A DNA stretch of 64,000 nucleotides from Pseudisothecium myosuroides (taxonomy: Eukaryota > Streptophyta > Bryopsida > Hypnales > Lembophyllaceae), in NCBI GenBank assembly GCA_951799445.1, contig OX637288.1, positions 2,792,501 to 2,856,500 of the forward strand, written 5' to 3'. The first letter of the stretch is position 1. Every line of letters starts with the position of its first letter. Below are positions 1-9,700 of this stretch, piece after piece. The position numbers and the translations under genes were made by a program. The notes beneath the pieces are model-generated. The model did no database searches. It saw nothing but the letters and a program-made list of their open reading frames with translations, and was not told where the DNA came from.

Positions 1-96
1 ATTTCCAAAAAAACAAAAAAATAAAATTTTGTATTTGTACTAGAAATCACATTTTTAGAGCATTTTTGATGAAACATAGTCATGGAACTTTAGGGA
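1..96 (+). mobile_element. Right end of a TTAA transposon (subfamily B), cut by the window edge
   Basis: The sequence up to position 96 ends in GGAACTTTAGGGA and is followed by TTAA at 97-100. The same terminal block closes the full copies at 13332-14252 and 32657-33583. Only the last tenth or so of the element is inside the window. It sits just beyond the 3' end of the F-box gene. Confidence 0.75.
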
Positions 97-257
97 TTAA
101 ACCAAAATGCTTGAGGCAAAATTTCAGATTGATGTATGCAAATAAGCGCAACAATACATAGCAGAGTACATTACACCTATCTATTTCTATAGGCAAAATC
201 ACAAGAACAAAGAATTCAAGGACCAAATGTATCAAGACCTAAATATTACTCATTTGC

Positions 258-1406
258 CTAGGTAATAGCACTCCAACTAATTGAGCACATCATTCTGAGC
301 AATAAAGGCCTTCTAAAGGCCGGAAGGGTGCGCCACTCACAAGTTGACAAATTGTATAGCCAAGCATGCTTAGAACCAGCTACATATACAAGTAAAAAAC
401 TGTTGCAACCCCAAAGTATGGAATTCATAAGACCGCTTTGTGAGTCAAGAAAGCACTTGGAAGGGCCACAACTGTGCACCCTCAATTTCACCCAAGCAGT
501 TGACTTCTTTGGAAGATGAAACTCGGATATGCAATACTTTGGTAGCACACTCTCACCATTCTTCAATAGATCTGCAGGAAATAGAGAAGCTTCTTTGTGC
601 AGCACAAACAAATGGTCTTCAACAAGCTCACAACATTCTGGTTCCACCTTGAGTCCTAGTGCAATACTTGATTCATTGAAATGCTGCAGTGTTCTATTTG
701 CACAATTGTACACGCAAAGCAAACGGCAAGTTGTAAAGTTATACGCCATATTGGAGATATTGTAGATACAATCCCATCCAATAATGTGACCTTGCGTTGC
801 TTCCACAACCATCCACTCTTTCGTGTGGGAATCATAGACTTGGGCAAAGGAACCTCGGTTACTATTTGTAATGGAGCTCACAACAAAAACTTTATACTCC
901 TTGGTTTTCCTATCCACAGTGAGCTTTACCATCCTTGCCGTTGTCACCAAAGTATTGGATTTTTCAGCCCCCATGCACAACAAAGGGGGGAGTTGCATCT
1001 TTTGTTTTGTTAAAGGATTCATCACAATGCAATACCCAGGCTCGTTATTGTACCACTTCCATTTTGAAACAAAGCATACTAATCCCCCATCAGCACTAGC
1101 CAAGGAAATAACCTCTGTTAATAGTGCTTCAGTTTCATAAACATGCCATTTATCTGCTTGCACATCATAGATGTCACAAGACCACGACATCCTATGAGAA
1201 TATCTCCGAGGTAGGAGAGCAAACATGTTGAGAAGAGTTGTTGCATCAAACAACTGGTTGAACTCTGAGTCTTTGCAATCAATGTTCCTCTTCCATTCCT
1301 TCGAAAGAACTCGAAGCTGACCAATTCCAACTACAGGAAGACAAGCAAACACAAGGTGCAAGAGCTCCTTGGGCAAAGTTCCCCAAAGACTAGGCTCCAA
1401 GGCCAT
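258..1406 (-). CDS. F-box protein with kelch/F-box-associated C-terminal region
   Basis: Predicted substrate-recognition subunit of an SCF (SKP1-cullin-F-box) ubiquitin ligase; the target cannot be read from sequence. The first ATG in frame is at 1404-1406 and gives 382 residues, a usual length for plant F-box/kelch proteins. Five further in-frame codons upstream begin with TTG, so I prefer the ATG. The F-box is at about residues 11-50, starting LPKELLHLVFACLP and continuing LRVLSKEWKRNI. The rest resembles plant F-box-associated or kelch repeats: YDVQADKWHVYE, then MNPLTKQKMQLPP, YDSHTKEWMVVE and finally YNLSTCEWRTLP, each a short blade-like D/T..W motif. There is no signal peptide or membrane segment. 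The frame is open throughout and ends in TAG. A spliced 5' leader is likely (see 1433-1560). F-box class is firm; the biological role is unknown. Confidence 0.88.
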   Translation of the reverse strand: MALEPSLWGTLPKELLHLVFACLPVVGIGQLRVLSKEWKRNIDCKDSEFNQLFDATTLLNMFALLPRRYSHRMSWSCDIYDVQADKWHVYETEALLTEVISLASADGGLVCFVSKWKWYNNEPGYCIVMNPLTKQKMQLPPLLCMGAEKSNTLVTTARMVKLTVDRKTKEYKVFVVSSITNSNRGSFAQVYDSHTKEWMVVEATQGHIIGWDCIYNISNMAYNFTTCRLLCVYNCANRTLQHFNESSIALGLKVEPECCELVEDHLFVLHKEASLFPADLLKNGESVLPKYCISEFHLPKKSTAWVKLRVHSCGPSKCFLDSQSGLMNSILWGCNSFLLVYVAGSKHAWLYNLSTCEWRTLPAFRRPLLLRMMCSISWSAIT

Positions 1407-1432
1407 GACTAGGATTTTCAACCTAGAATAGC

Positions 1433-1560
1433 CTGAATTTTAGAGATCCTCATATTAGTTGACTTGAACATCAATTGAAAGGACATAGATTCTAATATAC
1501 TAAATAGTTTGTAAACAACCAAAGAAAGCAGAAATTATCTAAAGCCAATCAAACACTTAC
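1433..1560 (-). other. Probable intron in the 5' leader of the F-box gene
   Basis: On the minus strand a consensus donor AAAG|GTAAGTGTTT (GT at 1560-1559) precedes an acceptor AAAATTCAG (AG at 1434-1433) 128 bp later, 26 bases before the ATG. The intron is AT-rich with a plausible branch region. This is read from splice consensus only; no transcript evidence is available. Confidence 0.5.
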
Positions 1561-2039
1561 CTTTGCTTTGGAATATGAGTGATGAATGTGCAATGCAGCC
1601 TAGAAGTAATAAGGGACAATAGCTCGAAAATTTGAAGATGCTCGCGATGAATTAATGTAACTTTAGTATATAACTTTTGCAAGACAACAAATCTTATGAA
1701 AGCACTCAAAAATACTTTTTGTCAACTAGAAGGGTGGTTTTCTTCTAGGGAACCAATATAAAAAAGGAAAAATTCTAGTTTATTTTTAAAACTAATAGTG
1801 TGACCAGTGTGAGTAGTACTTCACTTGAATTGATGGTTCCAAACAAAAATAAAAAATAAGGATAAAATCTCAGTTTATCTCAAGTGATGTCCGGTCTTCA
1901 CTTATCTCAAGTGACAGTCTTCACATATGTAAGACATTTTGCAAACCTAGCTAGTCTGATCACATTTCATGGTGTTAAATATTTTTAAGTGCTGTCATAA
2001 AATTTGTCATTTTTGAGGAAGTGATAAACTAAGTTTGCC
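1561..2039. other. Upstream flank of the F-box gene; no gene seen
   Basis: AT-rich sequence that should hold the F-box promoter, but no unambiguous TATA box stands out. A short imperfect direct repeat (TTATCTCAAGTGA, then CTTATCTCAAGTGA, about 26 bp apart) lies at about 1877-1925. No reading frame of interest. Confidence 0.4.
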
Positions 2040-3330
2040 TTCGTAGCTGAAGCCAACAAGTATCTTTTGATACTTCCGTGTGCAAGATTTCGTAATTGCA
2101 ACGAGGTAAGCAATTGCTACAGTTGGGCCTCCCACTTCCATCTGACAGGTGCGAGATGGTGTTTGAGTGACCACTTTGGGGATACATTATCGGTAACTTC
2201 GGCGAATGCCTCAGACAGTGGAAGCGCAAATAGGTGCTGGCAATCACCATGAAATGATGCTCAGAAGAGCCTGTCAATCTGAAGCCAAACGTCATGAACG
2301 AATTAAATTACTCCTTCCTGCCTCTTCCCTCGTCTTCAGGGCAACACACAAGCACCACCCGCCATCCTCACACAAATACTTGCTCCTCTCCTAGAGGAAA
2401 CAAAGTCCACCTCAACAACTCACCCACGCAAGATGCGAAGCAACTAAATAAGAGGAAGAAGGCGAAAATCTTGAATACGGGCACGAATAGAGTTTGTAAA
2501 GAGCCTGTCAATCTGAAGGCAGCCCTCTTGAGTGATTCAACATACTACACACATCTCCACAAGTCTTCCTCATATCCAAAGCAGAATCTGTGATCTCACG
2601 AATCATTGCCTCTCTGCAACAGAAAAGACCTTCTGCGTCTGAAAAAAATTCTCAAGAAACCAATTTACCGAACAAAAAACTAACGCAAGCGCTAGAATAT
2701 CAAGAACGGATAATCAGGATTCCCAATAAGCCCGTCTGACGATCGTCTTGAGAAAATCATCTTCAAATCGCTCCTCCTCACGACCGCGCTCCGCATACGC
2801 GCCATACGACCCAAACCCTAGAAATTCTGCCTAACAAAAAATCATCACCCATAGGAGAGAAAACAATTTGATGCCAAGTAACGGCGCAAGGCAGATCGAA
2901 TCAGGGTTCCAAAATACCCCGCTCGACAATCATCTCGGGCAAATCTGCAAATCGCTCCAAACAACCGCGCATCGCAAACGCCCCGAAAACCTAACCCTAG
3001 GAATCTGCCAAGCACAGCATCACCGCACACAGGAGAGAAACTTGACGCCTGAAACGGCACTGCGCAAGGCTGCCTGAAATCAATCACGAGTATAAAATAG
3101 CCCGTCTGACGATCCTCTTGGGCAAATCAATCGACATCTCCAAATCGCTTCTCACACACACGTCGAAACCCTAGAGATCTGACAAGTAGAACATCGTCCA
3201 TGAAGCAACGGCACACGGGAGGAACGAAATTCGACGCCTGGAAATCACAAGGCAGATGAAAATCGAAGCCAAATTCACCAAAGCGGCGTCGATTCGAGTC
3301 CGCAACAGATGCCTGCTCCAACAACCCCGC
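2040..3330 (-). repeat. Degenerate tandem-repeat array R1 (GC-richer than its surroundings)
   Basis: Units of very roughly 190-240 bp recur, each with a block like GAGCCTGTCAATCTGAAG or the related CCCGTCTGACGATC, followed by AAATCGCTTCTC, AAACCCTAG and GATCTGCCAAG blocks. Three of the clearest units start near 2720, 2905 and 3095. Base composition is close to balanced while the flanks are strongly AT-rich. On the minus strand the array follows a promoter-like segment and an ATG (3333). Adjacent units in one frame give similar peptides (DF..PC..FQAS.F.PVC), but stops interrupt. The array is homologous to R2 at 23900-26750, so it belongs to the duplicated MTPSL block. Function unknown; it may be a noncoding transcript or a decayed repeat-coding gene. 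Confidence 0.6.
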
Positions 3331-3333
3331 CAT
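3127..3333 (-). CDS. Short open frame at the head of array R1, doubtful
   Basis: The frame starts at an ATG in good plant context (GACGAAGATGGCGG) and runs 68 codons (MAGLLEQASVADSNRRRF...) to a stop. The duplicated locus keeps the ATG at 26754-26756 but meets TGA after 15 codons, so the frame is not conserved. It may be a first exon, a remnant, or the leader of a noncoding RNA. I recognise no domain. Confidence 0.2.
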   Translation of the reverse strand: MAGLLEQASVADSNRRRFGEFGFDFHLPCDFQASNFVPPVCRCFMDDVLLVRSLGFRRVCEKRFGDVD

Positions 3334-3545
3334 CTTCGTCGTTCTCAGCGACCTCCCATGTCCTCCATGGACCACCAAAACGCTTGGTTCAATGGTGAAC
3401 TTGTAGAGCTTTAGGCAACTCTTTCATAGGCAAAAGGAAGAGTCCAGAAAGATGGAGAGAACTGACGATCGGCGCAATTCTAAACCACGTTCTTTTGCTG
3501 TCACGATGAAAGTAGAATTGCCGATCGACAGTTTGATCACGTCGC
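3334..3545 (-). promoter_or_regulatory. Promoter-like segment of R1 with inverted ATCGGC motifs
   Basis: This stretch is conserved with 26757-26990. It contains an inverted pair: CTGACGATCGGCGCAATTCT at 3462-3481 and AGAATTGCCGATCGACAG at 3514-3531, about 32 bp apart. A TATA-like box is clear in the other copy (GTATAAAATA on the minus strand) but eroded here (CTATGAAAG). The pair looks like two facing binding sites upstream of a minus-strand start. Inference from conservation and layout only. Confidence 0.4.
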
Positions 3546-3602
3546 AGTTGCATTTTTTTGCCAATGCAGTAGTCCGATTCTCAATTACGCCGTTTCATAA
3601 TT

Positions 3603-4013
3603 TTTACTTTTGTTGCCACAGCCAAAACAAAAGTAAAAACCATTATTGAACCAAAAATAACTCAAAAATCCATAACTTTCCCACCATAGGTCCAAACGTC
3701 ACAAAACAAAGCCTGTGCACCTGTCCTCAATGAGGGCTTTCCAATGGTACCAAAAACATGACCAATTGATATACGGTTCAAAAGATACATAATTTAGCAT
3801 AATTTAGTCATTTTCAAGATCCAAAAGTAACTCAAAAGTCAATAACTTTCACACCGTGAGTTGGAACACCATGAAACAAAGCCCGTGCATCCCTCCTCGC
3901 CGAGGGTTTTCCGTCAGTACCAAGCGCGCGACCGGGGGACGCATGGTCCGAGAGATCTCAACGTAACAAACAAACAAACAAACAAATAGCCTAATTTAAG
4001 GTATGGATACTCC
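3603..4013 (-). repeat. Dispersed satellite-like repeat D
   Basis: Reverse-orientation D units: ATAACTTTC, then CCAAACG, CACAAAACAAAGCC, TTTCCAATGGTACCAA, and a run of (AACA)n. The same blocks recur in clusters at 17620-18180, 34896-36430, 54880-56036, 57023-57500 and 59698-59955. MTPSL2 lacks the repeat at the equivalent place, so it arrived here after the duplication. Confidence 0.6.
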
Positions 4014-4204
4014 ACACACACATATAGAAAGAATAGAATACCATCAATTTTTTTTTCCATTTTGTGACAAAAGGACAACTTTATTTCAATGCAAATAGGT
4101 AGCCATCAACAACATGCCGGTAGAGTCATTGCTCTTACTGATCATACCACACATCTTCTCTCAAATCAACAATAGAAAATCAAGTAATGCTTTCTAAATG
4201 AAAA

Positions 4205-4210
4205 TTTATT
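4205..4210 (-). terminator. Poly(A) signal AATAAA of MTPSL1
   Basis: AATAAA on the minus strand, 168 bp past the stop codon. It is conserved 178 bp past the stop of MTPSL2 (27765-27770) inside a conserved 3' flank. The remaining 3' flank (4014-4377) holds no other feature. Confidence 0.45.
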
Positions 4211-4377
4211 GAATAAGAAATTCAAAGCACAATCTAAAGACAAATTAGTAGTTCACCATTCATTAGTACTCTAGTTTTCAAACACAATGTCCTATCCCTT
4301 CTAGTAATGTATAAGGTAATGAAAAGCATACATTGGTAGACTAAATTGTCCCACTCACAACATGATGAGTAAAAACA

Positions 4378-7300
4378 CTAGAGCTCTAGACTTTTAGCAT
4401 GAGGAAGGATTTTCCAACTATTGGTCGTCTCTCTTAGTTCTGGAAAAATTGAATCAGCATGCCGATAGCGATAGTCCATGAAACTAAAATAAACATTTCC
4501 AGCAATGAGCTCTTTGATCCCCTGCATGTAATTTCGCAAAGTAAAACTCCAAGCTTCAACCTCCAAATCCAAGATCTCACGAGCATATGCGTTCACCATG
4601 TCTATTGCCATATGCACGGTTGGGACAAAAGGCTTCCTTTCAAGCTCCATTAACACGGTGATCAAATTGCGAGGGTTTTGTTCAAGCAAGCTCTCTTTGT
4701 GGTACAAGAAGACATCATTAACAAATCCAAGATGGATGGAAGTTGCTGTGGTTACCTTTTCCATGTATGGATCCGTCCTTAGTATACCCGGAATGTAGCT
4801 ATCATTGGCAAGCTCTACCATCAATTGAATAAATTTCCCACCAACATTTCTACCACGCATAACGGCATAAGACTTTACATCCTGGAAGTATAAGTTATGG
4901 CCTTGAACAATATCTTCATGGCTTGCTACTCCTGTGTGGTGGTGTTCCACGACACATGTGACATAATTATTGAACCATTCAGGGTTGGTCAACTCCAACG
5001 TATATTGTCCTGCCTCCCACATAATGGTCTCAATCAAGGGAGCAGGATTGCAAGGCTGCACTTGTTGACCAAAAACCGCATCTAAATGGTCGAGATATTC
5101 TTGCATGTTTTGGAGGCTTCCACGTGCATCACGGCTAATGCCGTACTGGTCTTGAAGAAACTCATTTGGGGTGTCAAAAAAGAGGTCATCCAACAAGAAC
5201 CATACTCCATAATTAATGGCAATTGCTACAAGACGATCGAGGCTAATTACTTCAGGGTGACCATAGGCTGCTGCAGAAAGGCCTGCACGATAATAGGAGT
5301 CTAAGGAAATTACATTTCGATAGCGCTTGACATATTGGTGCAAGCGATTTTCAACCTCGTCTACATACTTGGAGATCTTGAATGGCGGGAAGCCGTCAAT
5401 GACCAGAGAGAGCAAGGGTGGAAGCTGATCATCAACAAGTTTGGCAGGTGAAATTGGATCCACAAGCTCAGCAGTCTTGGTCCCTGAGAAAGACCGAGAG
5501 AAAGACAAATTCAATATTTAAGTCTTTAGAATTAACTCAAAATAAGATGCTTAATTCTCACAAAATGAATTGTAGATTGAGTAATTTTTACAAGATGTTT
5601 TTCCCCTTATCTTCGAATTTGAAGTTCTACTTATGCTGTTTTTTTAAGATTTTTATTTCACATCTTTATACTTAAAGTGGGTCATTCTCTGAACTCAAAA
5701 GTGGATTACTTTTTAAGACAAAGCATATTTGTACCCTTTGAAATATAGAATATTCACACAACAAAGTCTTGAAAACTTATACGTTACTATGTCAGAGAAG
5801 TAACACAAGAATCTACAAGGAATTGGATGGATGGAAAACTCAAAATGTTGCATGCATAGGACATACTGTTTTCATTCATCCATTGTTCACTCCAAGTCCT
5901 TAAGGGTTTAAAATGACTTATTCATAGGACCAAGTGTCTAGGGTTCAAATCTCGATGTTTTTCCACATATCTAATCTAGTTATTGCCTCCATTTATATTA
6001 TAATTAGAAATTTTCTTAAAATTTTAATCACTATTTATCATGCAAGTCAGTAGCCAGTTTCAAAACTCAACCAATTTATTTTCCCCATTTTCACAAGTTC
6101 ACAATATGCTAACTATCAATTCTCCCTGATCATTGGCTTTGAGGTGTAAGCGTCCAGATATGTCAGAAAGAGGTGAAAGTCCCAGTAAGGAACACAGTCC
6201 CTGTATTGTACAGGGCCCTCATCAAACTAATTGCCCATCAGCCTTTTACAAAGATGAGGTACCTCAGCAATTTACAGTACAGCCCACTGGATGCACAACA
6301 ACATGAACTGCACATTGAGAGTTGTCCCTGGAAGGAGAGGCCCATGACCACGGAGTTCAATTTTCAAGCCTCACGGCCCATCACTCTATTTGCTGCCATT
6401 TTGCTAGATATGAATGAAATATTTTACATTTATTTTTTAGAGATGAAGTCATACGTCTGCTGTAAGTCATACAAATTTCAAAGTTTGTGAGAAAAATTTG
6501 AAGTGATTGTGAATTTTTTTTAACCCCTAAAGGACCAAGGCCTTTTTTCTGCCAAAAAACACTCAAAACTGCCATATCTATAGCAAAGAGTTAAAAAAAT
6601 TGAAAATTGTTCTTTTTCCACATCTAACCGTAGTATCTTACACATAACTAGTATGAGAGTGTGTGGAAAAAATTTCAAAATTTTTGACCGCATAGATTGC
6701 AAGATATCTGCGTTTAAAGTGGAAAAAACAAGTTTTTCAGCACATTGCGGGACTAGATTTTTTGACTTTGAACATTTTTAAATTAAAATTTTGCACTATA
6801 GAGTTTTGAGCTTTAAATCTTTATAGTGGAGAATTGAGTTGAGAGTCTAGGAAGAAAAAGAATATTCAAAAAAACTTAATTATCATTCTTAAAAAAAATG
6901 TTAAGTAGAAGTAGGTACAAGATAGAAGGAAAATCTAAAATATTCATATACTTTAGATGGAATTAAAATGCACTAATTTCAACGGTGAGATTGTTCTAAC
7001 AAGTAAATCAGACCATGCAAAAAAAAAAATTGAAAAATTTGAAAAATTGCATTTAGAAATGAATCCTACAAGTTATTTTTTTCAAAAAGATGCTCTAACT
7101 GCCCAAAAAACAAGAATGTCCATAACTCTCTCATAACATATCCAAATGAAATGAATCAAAGCTTTCCAGATAGAAAAAAATATAATCTATGAGAAAAAAA
7201 ATATTAAAAAAAAAATTCAAATTTTTGTCCATTTTTTTGGCTGCCCAGGCCGTCCCCTCATTTGAGCTTATTTGGTCATAACTTTTTTTCCCAGGCACCG

Positions 7301-8453
7301 ATTGTGAAAAAAATTATATTCCCACGAAGCTAATAAGATTTTCTACCTCCAAAAAAAGTTTCAAAAAATCAGGAGAAAATTTCAGCCTGTAGGTACCTGC
7401 CCAAAAGCGCATTTGTACCCCAAAGGGACAATGGTCCTTTAGGGGTTAAGAAACCAATGAAGAAAATTCATATCAAATACAAAATATCAACTTGAAAAAT
7501 CTGAAAATTTCACCATTGATAGATGTATATTGTGGTGTGTAACATCATGGTATAAAACAAAGTTACCATGTCACTCTAAATTTAGTAAAATCAACAAACT
7601 ATGGGTACATGCCCAAAGTTCATAGTGCTATAAAATATCAAAACTTACAAATTATTCAAAATTTCCAATTGGAGCTAGTAGAAACTTCACTTGAAAAGCT
7701 TCATTTTGTTAGATGGACTCAAATTCATAAAAGCATCATTTCTATGGCTACAAATTTTCATCAAGACTAAATAGCAAGAAATTGCCAAAATACACTAAAT
7801 ACGCAAGGGTGATGATGATCCACGGATTAAGCTGCATCTTCTTCTTTAATTAGAAAAGAGTCAATAATTCCATAATGAGGGAACTTGCAATACTATTCTC
7901 TGAAATTACATATTCAAGCAACTTCAAAAAAAAGAAAAAAAAAAAAAAGGTTCACTGAAAAAACGTTCACTTTTTCATCCAACAATCTTAGGTGAAGTTT
8001 ATCCAAAAAATGTTTTGCATCCTCAGCAGGGTTCCAGGGTTAAACTGTGCCAAATGCACCGAGAACAAGGTCTACTTCGGCATGCTTCCCTCATACTGTC
8101 CATCTACTTCTTTGTACAATTCTGGGCAAAATTTTGCCCAGAAAACAAAACAGAATGGTTGGACGCTTACCAGTAAAATCACATGCACTGGTGTCCTTGG
8201 CTGGGGCTTCAGCAGCAGCAGATGCATCATCTTCAGGACCCAAGAAGAAAGGCAATCCTTGCTTGATGTTGATGGCCAATGCGGTGCTGCAACCGCGGCT
8301 CTTTTGAAAGCCCGCACTCAACCATTTGAGACCCCCACCTTGTCTCCTCAAGGAGGAAAGTGAGACAGGGCGGGACTTGATGCAAGGTCCTGGCTGTGGG
8401 ATACTCTGAGGGGAACACAAACAAATGGTCTGTGTTGTTGAAATCATCATCAT
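4378..8453 (-). CDS. Microbial-type terpene synthase-like protein 1 (MTPSL1), two exons, putative plastid protein
   Basis: Predicted class I terpene synthase: Mg2+-dependent ionisation of a prenyl diphosphate followed by cyclisation or rearrangement; product unknown. Exon 1 is 8453-8171 and exon 2 is 5483-4378. The junction is DFT-G(G|GG)-T: donor ACTG|GTAAGC, acceptor TTTCTCAG|GGACC behind a pyrimidine tract. The CDS is 1389 nt, 462 residues. Residues 1-94 (MMMISTTQTICLC...) are rich in Ser, Thr, Pro and basic residues, like a plastid transit peptide. The Asp-rich motif is LLDDLFFD (D193, D194, D198), the second metal motif NDVFLYHKE (N350, L354, E358), and a C-terminal RY pair sits at 433-434. 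L354 replaces the usual Ser/Thr ligand, so activity may be reduced or changed. The exon 2 frame cannot start by itself: its first in-frame Met is well inside the domain. The family is known from nonseed plants and resembles bacterial and fungal synthases rather than seed-plant ones. Confidence 0.87.
6326..7826 (+). mobile_element. L-type segment in the MTPSL1 intron, interrupted by A1
   Basis: It runs from CCCTGGAAGGAGAGG to GATCCACGGA before TTAA at 7827-7830. Its sequence without the nested A1 recurs in the MTPSL2 intron, at 15797-16496 (with its own TTAA borders) and inverted at 46221-46770. It therefore looks like a mobile repeat fixed in the intron before the gene duplication. The left border is approximate. 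Confidence 0.45.
6524..7445 (+). mobile_element. TTAA transposon A1 (922 bp, non-autonomous)
   Basis: Flanked by TTAA at 6520-6523 and 7446-7449, with perfect 14-bp terminal inverted repeats CCCCTAAAGGACCA. The MTPSL2 intron shows the empty site (CTTTAAG, TTAA at 30220-30223), as does the inverted copy at 46575-46578. There is no reading frame for a transposase. The terminal CCC and TTAA target fit piggyBac-like elements; Kolobok or Sola3 also use TTAA. Confidence 0.85.
7831..8039 (-). repeat. M-type segment next to MTPSL1 exon 1
   Basis: Reverse-complement relative of 45968-46216 and of the halves at 15705-15792 and 16501-16656. TTAA lies at both ends (7827-7830 and 8040-8043). It includes an A-rich run at about 7928-7948. 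Boundaries are approximate because the copies are diverged. Confidence 0.35.
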
Positions 8454-8818
8454 TCTGGATTGGACCTCACAGTTATGTTTAGGAAGAGCTGGTGGGCTAG
8501 TTCAAAGTTAGTTGGTGGAATCGAAAAGAAAACAAAAAAAACAAAAAAAAACAAAAAAAAACGGTTGCAATTTGAAAATATTGACAAAAAAACTGGTGAA
8601 AAAATCTATAAAATTTCTATTTTGAGTAAAAAATAGCAAAAAATAGTTAGACTCTAAGAGTCCTTGAAAACTGGTTCAATTTGGAAATTGAAGGAAAAGA
8701 GCAGGTAAAACTCAGAAAACTTCCGGAACTCTGCCTCACAAGGAATAAGCTTATGACAAAGCTGTGTTTGCACTCCTGGTAACGGACTGGGTTATCATAA
8801 CAATGAAGTGAGTCTGTG

Positions 8819-8827
8819 TTTTATAGG
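8819..8827 (-). promoter_or_regulatory. TATA box of MTPSL1
   Basis: CCTATAAAA on the minus strand, about 366 bp upstream of the ATG. The identical box with the same following sequence (ACTCACTTCAT) is found upstream of MTPSL2 at 32064-32072. The predicted leader contains an A-rich AAAACAAAAA tract (8527-8562) that the other copy lacks. Confidence 0.5.
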
Positions 8828-9059
8828 CAGGGCATACTGTCCCAGGAAACCTGGAAGGGTGGGGCCATTGCTATGAGACCATGGAACACAAGCAATACCC
8901 ATTCCACCGACCTTGTTAGACTGGTCCTCATGCTATAAAGAATAAGAAAAAAAAAAACTTTGCAACTTGCACTCATCAGACTACGACGAAGGTAAGTAAA
9001 CCACCCATGACGGGCATACCACCCATGATGACGACGACGAGCAAACCCCACGTGACACG

Positions 9060-9700
9060 CAAACCTCTAGGGAATGATCCATTTCAATCTTGCATCAGCT
9101 CATGCCAGATTTATTTTTTTAATAAATGAAATTTGGACTATGGTAGGAGCACCAATAAAAATCAAATTAAGCAATTTAGCATAGTTGGAGGCAAATTTTT
9201 GTAAACGAAATATTTTTCAATATTAGATGAATTAAAAATAAATAATAAAAAAATTGGATAAGGTATCTAATTTCTGTGAATTTTCAAAGTAGAACTCCCT
9301 AGAGCACCCCTAAAACGCACTTTAATAAATCTGCCTTGATTCTAGCACCAAAATCTAAAAAAATCAGAGCCTACCAACCACAATTAAGCACGATTTCCGA
9401 AGGTACTTTTAGGGGCACTTTAAGGGAACTCTACAATTGGTGTCATGGTACACCCAAGCTTATGGGTGTTGCTACTTTATATTAGGTTGAGTTAGTAACC
9501 ACGATCAATGTCTTGGATGATGAAGATGGAATGATCAATGATTGCAATAGGAACTTCCACCTTTTTAGTATAAATTCATCAAAGGAAGTGATTTTCTTTT
9601 TAGGCCTTGACGTTGTGGTCATAATAGGAAATATTGTAATTGCTTTAGGGGTGAGTAAGATGACCGTTGTGGATACACATTTTTTGGGTTTGGGGATAAT
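9060..9700. repeat. AT-rich flank; right part is repeat H
   Basis: No gene. From about 9480 the sequence (CGATCAATGTCTTGGATGATG and onward, with GTGATTTTCTTTTTAGGCC and TTTTTTGGGTTTGGGG) matches 33730-33970 and 60650-60840. This repeat H continues after the inserted C element at 11029-11225. Confidence 0.45.

Larger units (their letters stand above)
5484..8170 (-). other. 2.7-kb intron of MTPSL1, largely built from mobile elements
   Basis: A GT-AG intron in phase 1, the same phase and place as in MTPSL2. The part next to exon 2 (5484-6325) is alignable with the MTPSL2 intron. Then come an L-type segment (6326-7826) with TTAA element A1 nested in it, and an M-type segment (7831-8039). No exon-like sequence was seen inside. 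Confidence 0.75.

Noticed and set aside
4378..5514. A 378-residue single-exon terpene synthase starting at 5514
   Set aside because: That start is TTG inside the polypyrimidine tract of the acceptor. Splicing to the exon at 8453-8171 gives a proper ATG and is matched in the second copy.
5930..5970. Box-B-like GGTTCAAATCT that might mark a tRNA or SINE
   Set aside because: No box A at the right distance and no cloverleaf can be drawn. The MTPSL2 intron has the diverged form AGGATTCAAAACTC.
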